The notes under the pieces: generated by a model
What the model saw: only the letters and a program-made list of their open reading frames with translations
Told to the model about the DNA's origin: nothing
Database searches by the model: none
Shown here: in pieces, positions 12,465 through 23,885 of the stretch
Layout of the letters: every line of letters begins with the position of its first letter
How positions within the stretch are numbered: the first letter of the stretch is position 1
Position numbers and translations under genes: made by a program
Assembly (NCBI GenBank): GCA_002794775.1
Contig: NBAY01000008.1
Coordinates: 930,001 to 994,000 of the forward strand
Reading direction: 5' to 3'
DNA from: Porodaedalea pini
Taxonomy: Eukaryota; Basidiomycota; Agaricomycetes; Hymenochaetales; Hymenochaetaceae
DNA: 64,000 bases

Positions 12465-13620
12465 ACTTATTAGAATAGTTCAAAGCATTCTCGCGAGCGG
12501 TTACCAAGAGCAGCATCTTCAAATCCAGTGTGATCGAGAACAGGCGCCTAAAACTGCTGAATTCTGAAGACGCCAAAGCGTGGGGCGTACTCATAGGAGT
12601 AGTTCACCGTATTCGCCGTATATCCATCCATTTTCTAGGCCAAGGTCCAATTCAGACGGTCTTATTCGTCAGGCGTGCGTGACGGCATATGTTGTACTCC
12701 CTGAAAGAGCCGGAAGCGACCCTTCTGCTAGTACTTCGCGTCACAGACTCAGATTGTGTTGTCGAAAGAGGCCGAGGCAACGCGTTGTGCCATCCGGCGA
12801 GAAGGCAATGGACGTGACACAGTCCGTGTGGGCCTTCAAAAGGCTCGGAAACACGCTTCTTGCTTTGCGCGTCTCCCAGACCCTGATTGTTTTATCGTAG
12901 GAGCCGGAGATGATATGAGCGCCGTCAGGCGAGAAGGCGATGGGATTGAAGTAGCCCGCGTGTCCTTCTGATAACTTTACTATAGTGTTGTTTTCGTACG
13001 TATTCGATCTACCCGCACCACGAGGCTCGTTTGTTTCGAGTAATAACCTGCAACTTCCGATTCCTCCTTCATAGGAGGGAGCACTGAGGCATATATATGA
13101 GGTGTATTCTGTGTGACGGGTACAACAAATAGAGTTTGCGAGTTTGCTAGCATCCTGTAGGAATGATGAGATATTTACGTTGAGCTTTTGATCTAAAAGT
13201 CAGTAGCTTATCCTCATTGATATATGCGAGCACTCACAGCCCATGTGTTGGTATCGAGGAGTTCTTGGACAGCAAGACGGTCGAAGTTCTTCAGTAGACC
13301 GAGAACTTCAAACTATGTAGCAGATCAGAAGAATATAAGACATCGCAAAGATGCTGAGCTCAGAGAACGCATGCGTATTCCAGATGTGGTGATATTTTAT
13401 CTTTGATACGATTCTCCAGTTCTGGAATATCATCATTGAAGACGAAGGACGTCTCGAGGTCGCAAATGTTGAAGCGAAGCACGTCCTCCACGACAACAAA
13501 ACACCGAGCCGCAAGAAATGCTTTTGGGTCGAGATGTCAATGAACCATGAGCCGGCCGATCGCTCTGGGGATACAAGTAATCCGTAAACCAGTAAGTGTA
13601 AGCGACATCCACAATTTCGA
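12465..13620 (-). pseudogene. Decayed C-terminal half of a NACHT-WD40 (NLR) gene
   Basis: Read on the minus strand this stretch follows the intact receptor at 31391-36749 from the post-NACHT region to the stop. It has counterparts of GDPWLIDIS (about 13555), of the block up to the last pre-WD40 intron, of the HIYVSALPLMK region with its conserved tail, then about two to three WD40 units in place of fifteen (including HIISGSYDKTIRVW near 12900), and finally the C-terminal NWTLAENGWI...GELLLW and the EGAALG...ECFK end. It carries several stops and frame changes, so it is not expressible as an NLR. The 5' edge is unclear; similarity fades around 13610-13640, next to the RAD16 promoter. Either an old tandem copy that lost its front half or a partial insertion. 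Confidence 0.85.
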
Positions 13621-13834
13621 GGATGGATATTAATATTGATGAGGCAGTGAAAGTCGAGGAGAAGGACTACCGTGACGCGTAATAAATAAGGTTCAACGCC
13701 GAGGCGCGTCTGTTTATTTCTAAGCCACATTTTCGCGTCTTTTGTAAAACCGCTTGTTCTTGTCTTCCACCTGCTCGTCGTCGTCTGCCACAACACTGCC
13801 CACATCGCGAAGGCGTCAAGATATCAAAAGCAAG

Positions 13835-16800
13835 ATGGTGCGCGCAACAAGAAGCAGCACCCGACGTCTTGAGACGCCGTCGACGACAGGAACGCCAACG
13901 ACGACGGTCTCGCCCATTTTCAGCTCGAAGACGTCGGCCGCGACTTTGACACCACCTACGTCCGATGGCGAGAGCGAAGATGCAAATAAGAGGGAACAAG
14001 TCAAGCCGCAGGAAGACGTGAAACCAAGCCTGAGCAGGCGTCGCTCGACAAGAACTGTGGCTACGCGCGCGACGCTTGGAAAGCGCACAAAGGCTGAGAG
14101 CAGCGAGGATGAACTTGTCTTATCTCCTCAGAGGAAGCGCGCTGCCCCTGTTAGAAACAGAGCGTACGTCGAAATAGAGGTGAAGAGTCCGGTCGGTAAA
14201 CTGCTAAAAGACATGGTAAGACACTCTCATTTATTCGTTAGTATAACGGGTGTTGACTCCTTTCTCTTCTCCTTCTCATAAGTCAAAGCCGGACATTACT
14301 TTGAAACGGAAGAGAGCGTCGGGAAAAAGCACTCCGCAAGTCCCTCAGACACCAATAGACGAGCCAGAAGATGAAGATGTGGAACTCGTGTCAGAAGACG
14401 AAGTAGAGTTCGACGAGAACGCTGAGCTTGACGAGTCCGACGATAGCGGTTCGGAATTTGAGGCCTCAGACGATGACGATGACGTGGATGAAGATTTTGA
14501 AGCTATCCAAATGACGAGAAAGTCACCGCGCAAGAGCGCTGTAGCTGATGCTGATGCTGAAGAATCCTCAGACGATGAGGCTGAAGCACAACTACTGGGC
14601 CTTGCCATCCAGCTTTCTAAGCAGACGGCAAAGGAGGATGAGGACATTCGTTCTCTCCTTGATTCGTCGGGTCCGTCCGCGACCGGCGCTTCCGCCTTGC
14701 GCGCCGCTGCCGCTGAGCGCCGACGTGCTAAGGCAATCGAGTCTGAGATTGAAGGCGAAGGCCTTATTTCACTTTCAGACATAGAGATGGATACGATCTC
14801 TTCGGATGAAGAACCCCTTGCGAAAGGTAAAGGCAAGGCAAAAGGCAAAGGCAAAAACAAAGCTAAGGCCCTCGCCAACACGGAGAAGAAAATAATGACC
14901 ATGTCTAAGCTGCGTGCACAGAGGCGCGCCGCTGCCGCCGCTAGGCGTGCGGAGAAACGCTCAAACAGGTCTGAGGAGGCTGCCCTGCGGAAGAAGCTGG
15001 GTCGCAAACTGACGCATGCCGAGAAGACAACAATCGCGCTGCACAGACACCATGCTGAACTACGTACGGTCTGGGGCGACCTCGAAACGCGCGTCAAGCC
15101 CGTGACGCCACTGAAAGCGGAGCAGCCGGAAGAGCTCAAGATTGACCTGCTGCCATTCCAACTTGAGAGTCTGTACTGGATGCGAGAGCAAGAGAAAGGA
15201 GAGTGGTACGGCGGAATGCTGGCAGTAAGTAGTGCATATTATACGATGCGTTCATTGCAATTTACGCCGGCTTGTGTAGGATGAGATGGGGTAAGATGAT
15301 TCGGGTATTGACAGATAGCAAATGTTGACTTTTTACGTGCAATTAGCATGGGCAAGACCATCCAGACTCTGGCCCTTCTTGTTTCAGACCGCAAGAAGCC
15401 TAATTTAATCGTCGCGTACGTCTGCATGCATCTAGTATTACGCTGTTGTTCATTTAGCATTTCATGCAGTCCAACGGTCGCTATCATGCAATGGAAGAAT
15501 GAAATCGAGGCATTCACCGACGGGTTCAAGATTGCTATATGGCATGGCGCTGCACGCGAGGCAAATATCAAAGAACTGCAGAAGTTCGATGTTGTACGTA
15601 TCTCTTAGTCTACATTGTTCTCAAATTCTGAAAGCCGTGCCATTCCTCCGTTGATAGGTACTGACCACCTACGCTGTGCTGGAAAGCGCATTCCGAAAGC
15701 AGCAGAGCGGTTTCAAGCGAGGCGGCAAGATTATTACGGAGAAGTCACCCGTCCACCAAATAATGTGGAGTAGGATTATCGTAAGTTGAATGCCTTGACA
15801 ACTTTCAGCAGCTGATCTTCACTTGACCAGCTCGACGAAGCTCATAACATCAAGGAGCGCTCGACGAACACAGCCAAGGCCGCGTTCGAGCTTCAGTGAG
15901 CATTGTCCTAGCCTTTACTATTCGGTTTCTCAACACACACACACACTGCAATCAGGAGCAACTACAAGTGGTGTTTGTCCGGTACACCGTTACAGAACCG
16001 TGTTGGAGAGCTCTATAGCCTTGTCAGGTTTCTTGGTGGAGACCCGTTCTCGTTCTATTTCTGTAAGGCCATTACTTAGACTTTTGCCAATTCCACTGAC
16101 AAGTTGCTGATTACAGGCAAGAAATGCGAATGCAAGTCTCTTCACTGGCGGTTTAGTGATAAAAGGACGTGCGACGGTTAGTTTATTCCCATTCGTTTTC
16201 TGGAAATCTTAACGCTTATCTTTCCTCGTTTAGACTGCGGCCATGGTCCCATGCAACATGTCTGTCCTTTCCCTTCTTCCTCCTGTTCTTTACTAACGGA
16301 TATATGTAGACGTGCTTTTGGAATAGCGAGATTCTCACGCCAATCCAGAAACACGGGTTGACTCATGCTGGTCGTGAAGCTTTCAAGAAGCTGAGAATCT
16401 TGCTTGATCGAATGATGCTACGTCGTACGAAGGTAAATATAAGTTTAGCCAAGGCGTCCTTGTCAGTGCTCATGATCTATAGATTGAACGTGCGGATGAT
16501 CTTGGCTTGCCGCCTCGTACGGTCATCGTTCGTCGTGACTACTTCAGTGACGAAGAGAAGGAATTGTATTTGTCTCTCTTCTCTGACGCTAAGCGAACGT
16601 TCAGCACCTACGTTGATCAAGGGACATTGTTGAACAGTAGGCATCGATTTTACCTCTGCCTAAGAAAAAAAGGCTGAACTGCTCTTCAGACTACTCTAAC
16701 ATTTTTAGCTTGTAAGTCAATCAACGTTAAGATAAGAACGATTCTGGATTATAGTTTTGTATAGGATTACGAGGATGAGACAAATGGCTTGTCATGTAAG

Positions 16801-18103
16801 TCCAGCGAGTGTACGCCAGACACTTGATATACTCACGTTCTTTCCTTCGCGCAGCCTGATTTAGTCCTGAAGAGCAAGCAGAATGTGAAGAAGTTCTGTG
16901 CGGACGATGTGGGTGAAGCGACAGTCTGTCGCCTTTGCAATGACATTGCGGAGGATGCAATCCAGTCGAGGTGCAGGCATATATTCGTAAGACTACCAAA
17001 AACATTTCTTCGTGGGTGAAATTAGTGATTTTTTTAAATACAGGACCGCGAGTGCATCAAGCAGTATATCAACACCGCTGTAGAACAAGTGGTATGCTTA
17101 TTCATTAAATATAACTCATTTTTTCCCGTAAACTTTTATGATTCTCTAGCCTGCTTGTCCGGTCTGTCACCTTGCATTGACCATCGACCTGGATGCACCT
17201 GCGCTTGAAGTTAACGAGGACGCTACCGCCAGCGCGCGACAAGGCATCCTAGGACGGCTTGACATTGACAAATGGCGATCGTCATCTAAGATCGAGGCGC
17301 TCGTTGAAGAGCTCACGAATCTCCGCCGCAAGGACGCGACGACAAAGTCGCTGGTCTTCTCGCAGTTTGTGAATTTCCTAGATTTGATCGCATTCAGGCT
17401 CCAGCGCGCGGGCTTTGTGGTATGCTTTGTTCAGACCGTCTGGCTTAGAATGATTGCTGATTTCTAACGTGCAGATATGTCGTCTTGAGGGTACGATGTC
17501 GCCTCAAGCGCGAGATGCGACCATCAAACACTTCAGTGAGTATCTGACTTTCTTCTATGAGTTTGGAAATATGTATCTAATGTTGGCTTCAGTGAACAAC
17601 GTTCACGTTACTGTCTTCCTCGTCAGCTTGAAAGCCGGCGGCGTCGCGCTTAACCTGACTGAAGCCTCGCGCGTGTATTTGATGGATAGCTGGTGGAACC
17701 CAGCCGTCGAGTTCCGTACGTCTTTCTGCATTCTTGCATTCTCTGCTGTTTTGTGTTTATACCATTCTTATCTACAGAGGCGATGGACCGCATCCATCGC
17801 CTGGGACAGCACCGACCTGTTGAGGCGATCAAGCTCGTCATCGAGGACAGCATCGAGTCGCGTATTATCCAGCTCCAGGAGAAGAAGTCAGCGATGATCA
17901 ATGCGACGCTGTCGACGGACGACAGCGCGATGGGCCGGCTGACACCCGAGGATGTGAGTTCTCTCATAGGACCCGAAGTTCGTGTACTAGTCACTAATAA
18001 ACGCGTGTCGTTATTCGTGTCCACAGCTAAGTTTCTTGTTCCGCGTAAGTATTTAGGTTTCCTGATCTCGGGGGTTCATTACTGACTTTCTCTGCAGTTG
18101 TAA
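13835..18103 (+). CDS. RAD16: RAD16: SNF2-family ATPase with RING finger, global-genome nucleotide excision repair
   Basis: Works with Rad7 in nucleotide excision repair of non-transcribed DNA. 22 exons: 13835-14215, 14283-15224, 15280-15290, 15347-15415, 15470-15593, 15658-15780, 15831-15895, 15956-16062, 16117-16176, 16234-16259, 16310-16432, 16483-16636, 16690-16711, 16765-16795, 16855-16986, 17044-17091, 17150-17419, 17475-17535, 17593-17715, 17778-17953, 18027-18044, 18098-18103; 1023 residues, every junction in phase. Acidic and basic N-terminus, then motif I DEMGMGKT (442-449), motif II DEAH (552-555), SGTPLQNR, and the long insertion with a RING (C771, C774, C786, H788, D791 in the fifth ligand place, C794, C809, C812). 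Lobe 2 has [12 protein letters not shown] and RIHRLGQ. The end GRLTPEDLSFLF is typical of Rad16. An 11-base exon encodes part of motif I. Confidence 0.95.
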
Positions 18104-18407
18104 TTCACCTTCTGCATGCGTCGGCGTTTCATTCTTTCTGTGTTTACTCCAGCCTTCTCCTTTTTCCTTCGGTTTTGTCTCTTGTCAGTCTCCGTTTGGC
18201 TTCGTGAAGCCTTTCACATACCCGACTGGTATCCGTAAAACTTACTGTTATCCAAAGATTATTCGTCCGTCGCCTCCTTTCCCCGCAAAGCGAAATGATC
18301 GCTCAGCATTCCGCTTTGTAAACTGGTAGTACATAGTTTATCAAACTAAGCATAACGATACACACTAGAAATACAATGCCATATAGTGGGTCCAGACAAA
18401 GGTCCGG
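18104..18407. other. Convergent 3' flanks of RAD16 and SHG1
   Basis: About 300 bases between the stop codons of two genes that face each other. CT-rich, no ORF; presumably both 3' UTRs. Confidence 0.5.
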
Positions 18408-19320
18408 TCAGCTATCCTGCTGAACTTCAGGATCATTTTCGCGGGAGTGAGTGTTATCTGGAGATGCGTAAGTCGACCCATCATCCGCCGCTGAGTCCTG
18501 AATCCCGTTAACCAATGTGAGGTGTTTGAGATCGCCAGGAGTCTGCCGGACCCGGTCGTTTTGTGGCATGTCGTCCGGTACTACGGACCCAGGTAGCCCA
18601 TTGTCAGCACCATGCCCATGTTCGTGTTCGCGCTCGTCGTCGAAAGACTCGGAGTCAGAGCCCTCTGACTCGTCCATGTCTATGTCCTCGTTGTCGACGT
18701 CCTCCTTCTCGCCGGCTGGCTTGCCTGATGCGATAAAAATAGCAGAACATTGGTCCGTTAGCTACAATAGATTGATGAAGTAGGAGAGAGAAAGGTCACC
18801 ATCCATGGCACCGGGTCCGTTGTGTAAGACGTTCAAAAGCGAGCTTCGTATACTCGCACTGAAAGAAGGGTCTGTGAGCGCTGGGAGATCGGCTACTGCC
18901 CTTTGCACCAGTGGGAATCTAAGCAACAGAGATGCAGTCGTCCGATATGGTCAACGACAACAGAAAGCTACAGCAGAGATGGAACGAACCGGTCCATGTC
19001 CTGCATCAGTTCATTATGCACTGCTTCGGGAGGCAGGTACTGCAGCCTCTCATCTTCTACAAGTCTTTGCTGCACGATGTCGTGCACGCGGGACATGAAG
19101 TTCCCAATTGAATCCTGAGACATAAATGCAAGTCAGAAATGAAAATATAAAGAGAGTGAGAGACGAACGTCATTCCTGAACTGGGAGAGCAGCTCGCGCC
19201 TGAGGCGGTCGAACTCGCCGGATTTCTTGAACCTGGATTGATTACAATGGCTGCGTGCGTGGCGAGAGCAGCTTAACTTACTTACTCGGCGACGAGCTGT
19301 GTCGGGTCCGTGATATTCAT
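18408..19320 (-). CDS. SHG1: COMPASS complex component Shg1 (BOD1/Shg1 family)
   Basis: Small subunit of the histone H3K4 methyltransferase complex COMPASS. Exons from the start: 19286-19320, 19169-19232, 18990-19114, 18800-18918, 18408-18724; 219 residues. The Shg1 domain fills the first 90 residues: DPTQLVAEFKKSGEFDRLRR, LLSQFRND, GNFMSRVHDIVQQRL and the PPE...HNELMQDMDR block. The rest is an acidic, Ser/Asp-rich tail (DNEDIDMDESEGSDSESFDD) of low complexity. Start chosen as the ATG directly before the domain; it lies 240 bases from the divergent start of the uroporphyrinogen decarboxylase gene. Length and domain position fit the family. Confidence 0.87.
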
Positions 19321-19560
19321 GAGTTGTTTGACGCGCTGCTGCGGCTGTGGTGGTCGTGAACAAGGATCGTGCCTACGTGAGATCGCGTACACTGCAAAGA
19401 TCACACGCACGCATATACTCTCCTTCAATCAACCACGTCGCATTCGCCAGCGTCCAAATCGTCCACGTCGGAGACACGTACTCGTGCGACGACCGCAAGG
19501 CTTTAAAGTCTTTCTGACTTCTCGTGTCTGATCTCTGATTCTACGTTTTCTATCTGCATC
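19321..19560. promoter_or_regulatory. Shared divergent promoter, SHG1 / uroporphyrinogen decarboxylase
   Basis: Only 240 bases separate the two start codons, so the core promoters overlap or abut. No clear TATA box; the decarboxylase side has a T/C-rich leader. Confidence 0.6.
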
Positions 19561-20856
19561 ATGGACTTGGACGCCAATTTCCCGCCGTTGAAGAACGACC
19601 TGCTACTCCGGGCTGCGCGAGGTCAGCGCTGCATGCTCTCGCCGACTCCTCAGATAACTTAGACAGCCTACAGGCGAGGAGACCGAGCGTGCGCCGGTGT
19701 GGGTCATGCGTCAGGCTGGCCGTTACCTTCCTGGTGTGCATTTCTTAGACACGCATACATGCGCCTGTCTAATTATTCATAATTCGCAGAGTTTCAAGAG
19801 GTGCGCAAAAAGCACGAGTTCTTTGAGGTCTGTCGTACACCCGAGCTCGCGACCGAGGTGACGATGCAGCCTATCCGGCGGTACGCCGGCCTGCTTGACG
19901 CCGCGATCATCTTCTCCGATATCCTCGTCGTCCCGCAGGCGATGGGTATGGAGGTGCTCATGAACCCTGGCCCATCCTTTCCTGACCCCCTGCGCACGCC
20001 CGAGGATGCGCACACGAAACTCAAGGCGAAAGTCGACGTGAACGAGGAGCTCAAGTATGTATTCGACGCGATCACGCGCACGCGCCTTGCACTCGCGGGC
20101 GCGGTCCCGCTTATCGGTTTCTGCGGTGCACCGTGGACGTTGTTCGCATATATGGTGGAAGGCGGTGGGAGTAGGACGTTCACGCTTGTGAAGACGTGGT
20201 TATTCAAGTACCCTGAGGAGTCGAAGACCTTGCTCATGCGCATCGCGGATGTCTGTGCTGACTTCCTCATCGGACAGGTACTAGCCGGTGCCCAGGTACG
20301 GACTCCGATATCTTTCCTCCGTTGCATTTTTGACCTGTATATTCGATTAATCTACATCAATCAGCTACTACAAATATTCGACTCCTGGGCCGGCGAGCTC
20401 TCCCCACACGACTTTGCAACCTTCTCACTCCCCTCCCTACAGCACATCTCCAAACGCGTGCGTGCCGCGCTCGCCATCCGCGGTGTACGCTCCAATGCCG
20501 TTCCGCTCACGCTCTTCGCAAAGGGCGCGAACACCTCTCTCGCGCGCCTCGCGTCCGAAGCCGGATACGATGTACTCGGACTTGATTGGTGCATCGAACC
20601 GCGCGACGCGCGGGCGGCCGTCGGCGCGCAGATCGCACTGCAGGGCAACATCGACCCGAACGTGCTGTACGGCGGGCGGGATGCGATCGAGCGCGAGGTA
20701 CGGCGCATGTGCGCGGCGTTCCGTGAGGATGGGAAGGCGCCCTGTGCATGGATTGCGAACCTTGGGCATGGGATCACTCCTGGTGTTAACCCGGAGGACA
20801 TGCGCTATTTCCTCGAATGCGTGCACAAGTACTCCGCGAAGGAGACTGCCGTGTGA
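19561..20856 (+). CDS. HEM12: Uroporphyrinogen decarboxylase
   Basis: Cytosolic haem-pathway enzyme that removes four carboxyl groups from uroporphyrinogen III to give coproporphyrinogen III. Exons 19561-19621, 19674-19733, 19790-20295 and 20365-20856; 372 residues, the usual family length. The N-terminal signature VWVMRQAGRYLPEFQEVR is split by the second intron and holds the Arg residues that bind substrate carboxylates. Further family blocks are FSDILVVPQAMGM (catalytic Asp), GFCGAPWTLFAYMVEGGGS, the FDSWAGELSP motif right after the last intron, and GNIDPNVLYGG. The C-terminal NLGHGITPGVNPEDMRYFLE is complete. Convergent with CDC14 downstream. Confidence 0.96.
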
Positions 20857-21392
20857 ACTCGTCTTTCATTTGTTTATAAGGTTCAAATGTTTACTGGTTT
20901 TGAATTGAGGAACTATAACAGCATATCCTATCGGATCTCGAAGTTTTGATAGCAGAAGAAGTCAATAATATACACTGTACAAGTCGCTGCAGAACCCGGA
21001 ACGCTGCGCGCGGTGCAACAGCGGAGTGGAGAGACTAAGGGTACAATATATGATATTCGACTGTCCGCTGGCGCAAAATGGGAATAGAGAACATGATTGA
21101 ACATGGAGGGGGAGGATTGGTGGTGTGTGCTGTGGTCATCAAAGAACTAGAAAGAAAGAAAGAAAAAGAAAAGAAGACAGAAAAAGATAAAAGCAAGCCA
21201 AGCCATTAGACGAGACAGATAAATAACAGCATGCACAAGAACAACATGATGAAATGGAAGGAGTGAGGCAGTAAAAGCGGGCAGATTATACGCTCTTGGG
21301 AATCCAAGGAGTCTATAGGGATGCAAGAACCGGCCTGTGATCCAAATAAGAGAGTAAAATGGTATGCAGGATGGAGAATCAGAAAGACACGG
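20857..21392. other. Convergent 3' flanks of HEM12 and CDC14
   Basis: 536 bases between two stop codons. Contains an A/G-rich simple stretch with AGAA units near 21148-21190. No gene seen. Confidence 0.5.
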
Positions 21393-23629
21393 CTATGCAA
21401 CAACGTCGGCAGCACTAAAACTGCTCCGTCGCCGCCTCACACTCCGCAAACCGGGACGCTCTGACTTCGTCCCCGGCTTTACCACTGCGGAAGAGTTCGT
21501 CTTCACCCAAGCGTCCGATGCCTGACCCGCCTTCCCCTTCTCCGCACGCCCGCCCGTCCCAGCAGCAAGACCGTTCGCAGCGTTTACGCGACGACTATTC
21601 GTCACGAGCGTGGGCAAGCGGGAAGGCGTCGGTCCTTGGAGTCGAGTGCGCGTGCCCATTGATGTTGTGCTTCGCGTGGGCAGTGGTGGACTCGCCCGAG
21701 TCTGCGCAAGGCGAGGAATCTTGTTCGGGCTCGGTCCGCTCCCGGTGCCCTTCGTCGGCGAGCTAGGACCAACACCAGGAGTAGTCACAGGCCGACGTGT
21801 CCCGCTCGCAGCCGCAGCCGTCGAGCGCGTCACGCGCGCCGGCCGCTGCTCGGAAGCAGACTGTATGCGGCGCGTTGTTGTCCGTGATGGCAGGGAAGAT
21901 TGTGTTTTTGCACGAGCGCGGGTAGTCGTGATGGTGGGCAATGCATTGAGCTCGTCTTCCTCTGATTCTTCGCTTTCATCAACAGCTGCGGCTGCAGCCG
22001 TGCGCTTCGCGAGCGGTGTCTTGCGGGGTTGACCTGGAGTTTCAATGGCGCGAGCACGGGCGGTAGCTGTCGTTACGTGCCTGTTGGGCGTTACGGGAGG
22101 GATCGCTTCGGGTTTTGGAGTCGAAGGTGCCGCGACAACAGCGACGGCTATATTTTCTGTCGCCTCCATGTTCACTTCTTCGTCCGTATCAGCTGGCGGT
22201 GTCGCGGGAGTAATGACGGAGGCTGCTGCAATGGCTGCGGCAGCCTGTGCCTCTGCACGCCGCATTTCATCCACAGCAGACCATTTTACCCACTCCATCT
22301 GCTTGACATACAAGTACTGCTGCTGCGGACCGACCACGCTGCCCGGGCGGACAATGCGCATGAATGCGATTGCCTCGTTCGCGGTAAAGCCGTACTTCCA
22401 GATGAGATAGGCTCCAATCAACGTGCCCGTACGTCCCAGCCGGCTTTGCACTGTTTCAAAGTCAGTTCTTCCGCAGCTGAAGTGCAGGGAGAAAGACAAG
22501 CGACTCACGTGGACCGCAACGACACCGCCGGCCTCAATGACCTCGTCAGAAAGATTGATGAACTTGCGTACAATTTCATCGGTGGGATTGGTCCCATCGT
22601 CGAAGTAGAGTTCCTCATGTCTGATGCCGCGATCCAAAAAATGCTGCTTGTTGTATAGCTTGTTGTTCAGTCGAACGACGAGCTTGACACCCCGCGCATC
22701 GAAATAGTCGAGGCATTTCTTTGTTGCATATGAAAGCCTGCACGGACCATCAGGAGACTGATAGGAATTGTTTACATAGCCGTGTTCAACAGGGCTTGCG
22801 AAAGCGATGAAGCCAGGCGTGATCCAGTTCCAGTCGCCGTTCTCGACCTTCTCGTAGTGCTCATAGTCCTCGACGTCGAACTCATTCATATCGCACAGAC
22901 CGTTTTGCATCGCCTTCCACATACCCCAGAGGCAGTCCTGGATGCTAAGGTTGAAGTCGGAGAAACCGCGGCCAGCGTCACGGAACGGTCTGAACTCGAG
23001 CTCAGCCAGCGGTTGAAACGCTTCCCAAGGAGCCTTTTTTTGTACGATCATCTGCAGCGTTGTCAGCTAACCACTAGCTGCATCGCACTAAATATACGCA
23101 CGACATAGAAGGCCATGATGAGCGCCGCGTTGGCCTTAGACATCGGAGAGTCTGACGAGTACAGCAAGAGCCTGTGCTGCTGAAGCTCTTCATCCTTTTA
23201 CACATGTCAGAGACGCTCTCCAAGCACCAGACAAAGGCAACGCACCTCCAGCAGCTCATGTATCAGTATGCATGCCTTGTACACCTTCGAAATGTTCAGT
23301 GGCCCCCAGTCCTTGAAGAAGGAGAGATACCGCAGCTGATCGTCGATCGTGAAGAAATAGTAATAGGTACCCTCGTACGTCGGGCATGGGTTGAACGTAT
23401 TGGACTGCGCGCGCACGGCCAAGGTCCGACATTTCTTAGATTTGTCGCTATTCAAAGAGTCTTGCGAGGGTGCGGGGTCCGGGAAGGTGGTGAAGTAGAG
23501 TCTGCGCGAACACGAGGTTCAAAAGTCAGCACACGACAGCGGTCACAGTGGAAGAGCATGGCGCGCTCACCTGCCGCCAAAATGGCAGAGAGGCGCGCAC
23601 GCAAGATCCTGAAGGCCCTTGTCGGACAT
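21393..23629 (-). CDS. CDC14: CDC14-type dual-specificity protein phosphatase (apparent frame break in the catalytic loop)
   Basis: Mitotic-exit phosphatase that reverses Cdk phosphorylation. Exons from the start: 23571-23629, 23246-23501, 23102-23194, 22509-23051, 21393-22450; about 669 residues if the break is ignored. The N-terminal DSP-like domain includes YYYFFTIDDQLRYL, KDWGPLNISKVYKAC and the SKANAALIMAFYV junction. The core has FDVEDYEHYEKVENGDWNWI, VVRLNNKLYN, and the P-loop HCKAG-LGRTGTLIGAY with catalytic Cys at about 318. The HCKAG half and the LGRTG half are in different frames, one base apart, at 22439-22441. RIVRPGSVVGPQQQYL follows, then a long Ser/Thr/Arg-rich tail. A 58-base intron sits directly before the catalytic Cys. 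The start ATG is the first in frame; an earlier exon cannot be excluded. Confidence 0.88.
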
Positions 23630-23885
23630 TGGTTGTAGGAAAGGGCGCGCTCAACGTCGGACGCGATGAGCTGAACCTCGAGGACGGCGAGGACGACGCG
23701 CTCAACACGGTAACTCGTCAACACGAGACAACGTGGACCACACGCCTTGCCACAGGGCTTCCATATTCGGAGATACTGGCAAGCTTATATTTTCTGTTTT
23801 GCCCAAGAAACCATACAGGTACATGCACATTAGAAATTTAAAAAAAGTAAAGTAAAAAAAGAAAACAAAATAAGGAGCAACATGT

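Noticed and set aside
13754..13834. Extension of the RAD16 first exon upstream of ATG 13835
   Set aside because: The frame is open, but the upstream ATG is poorly placed and the text is low complexity; the ATG at 13835 is followed at once by plausible N-terminal sequence.
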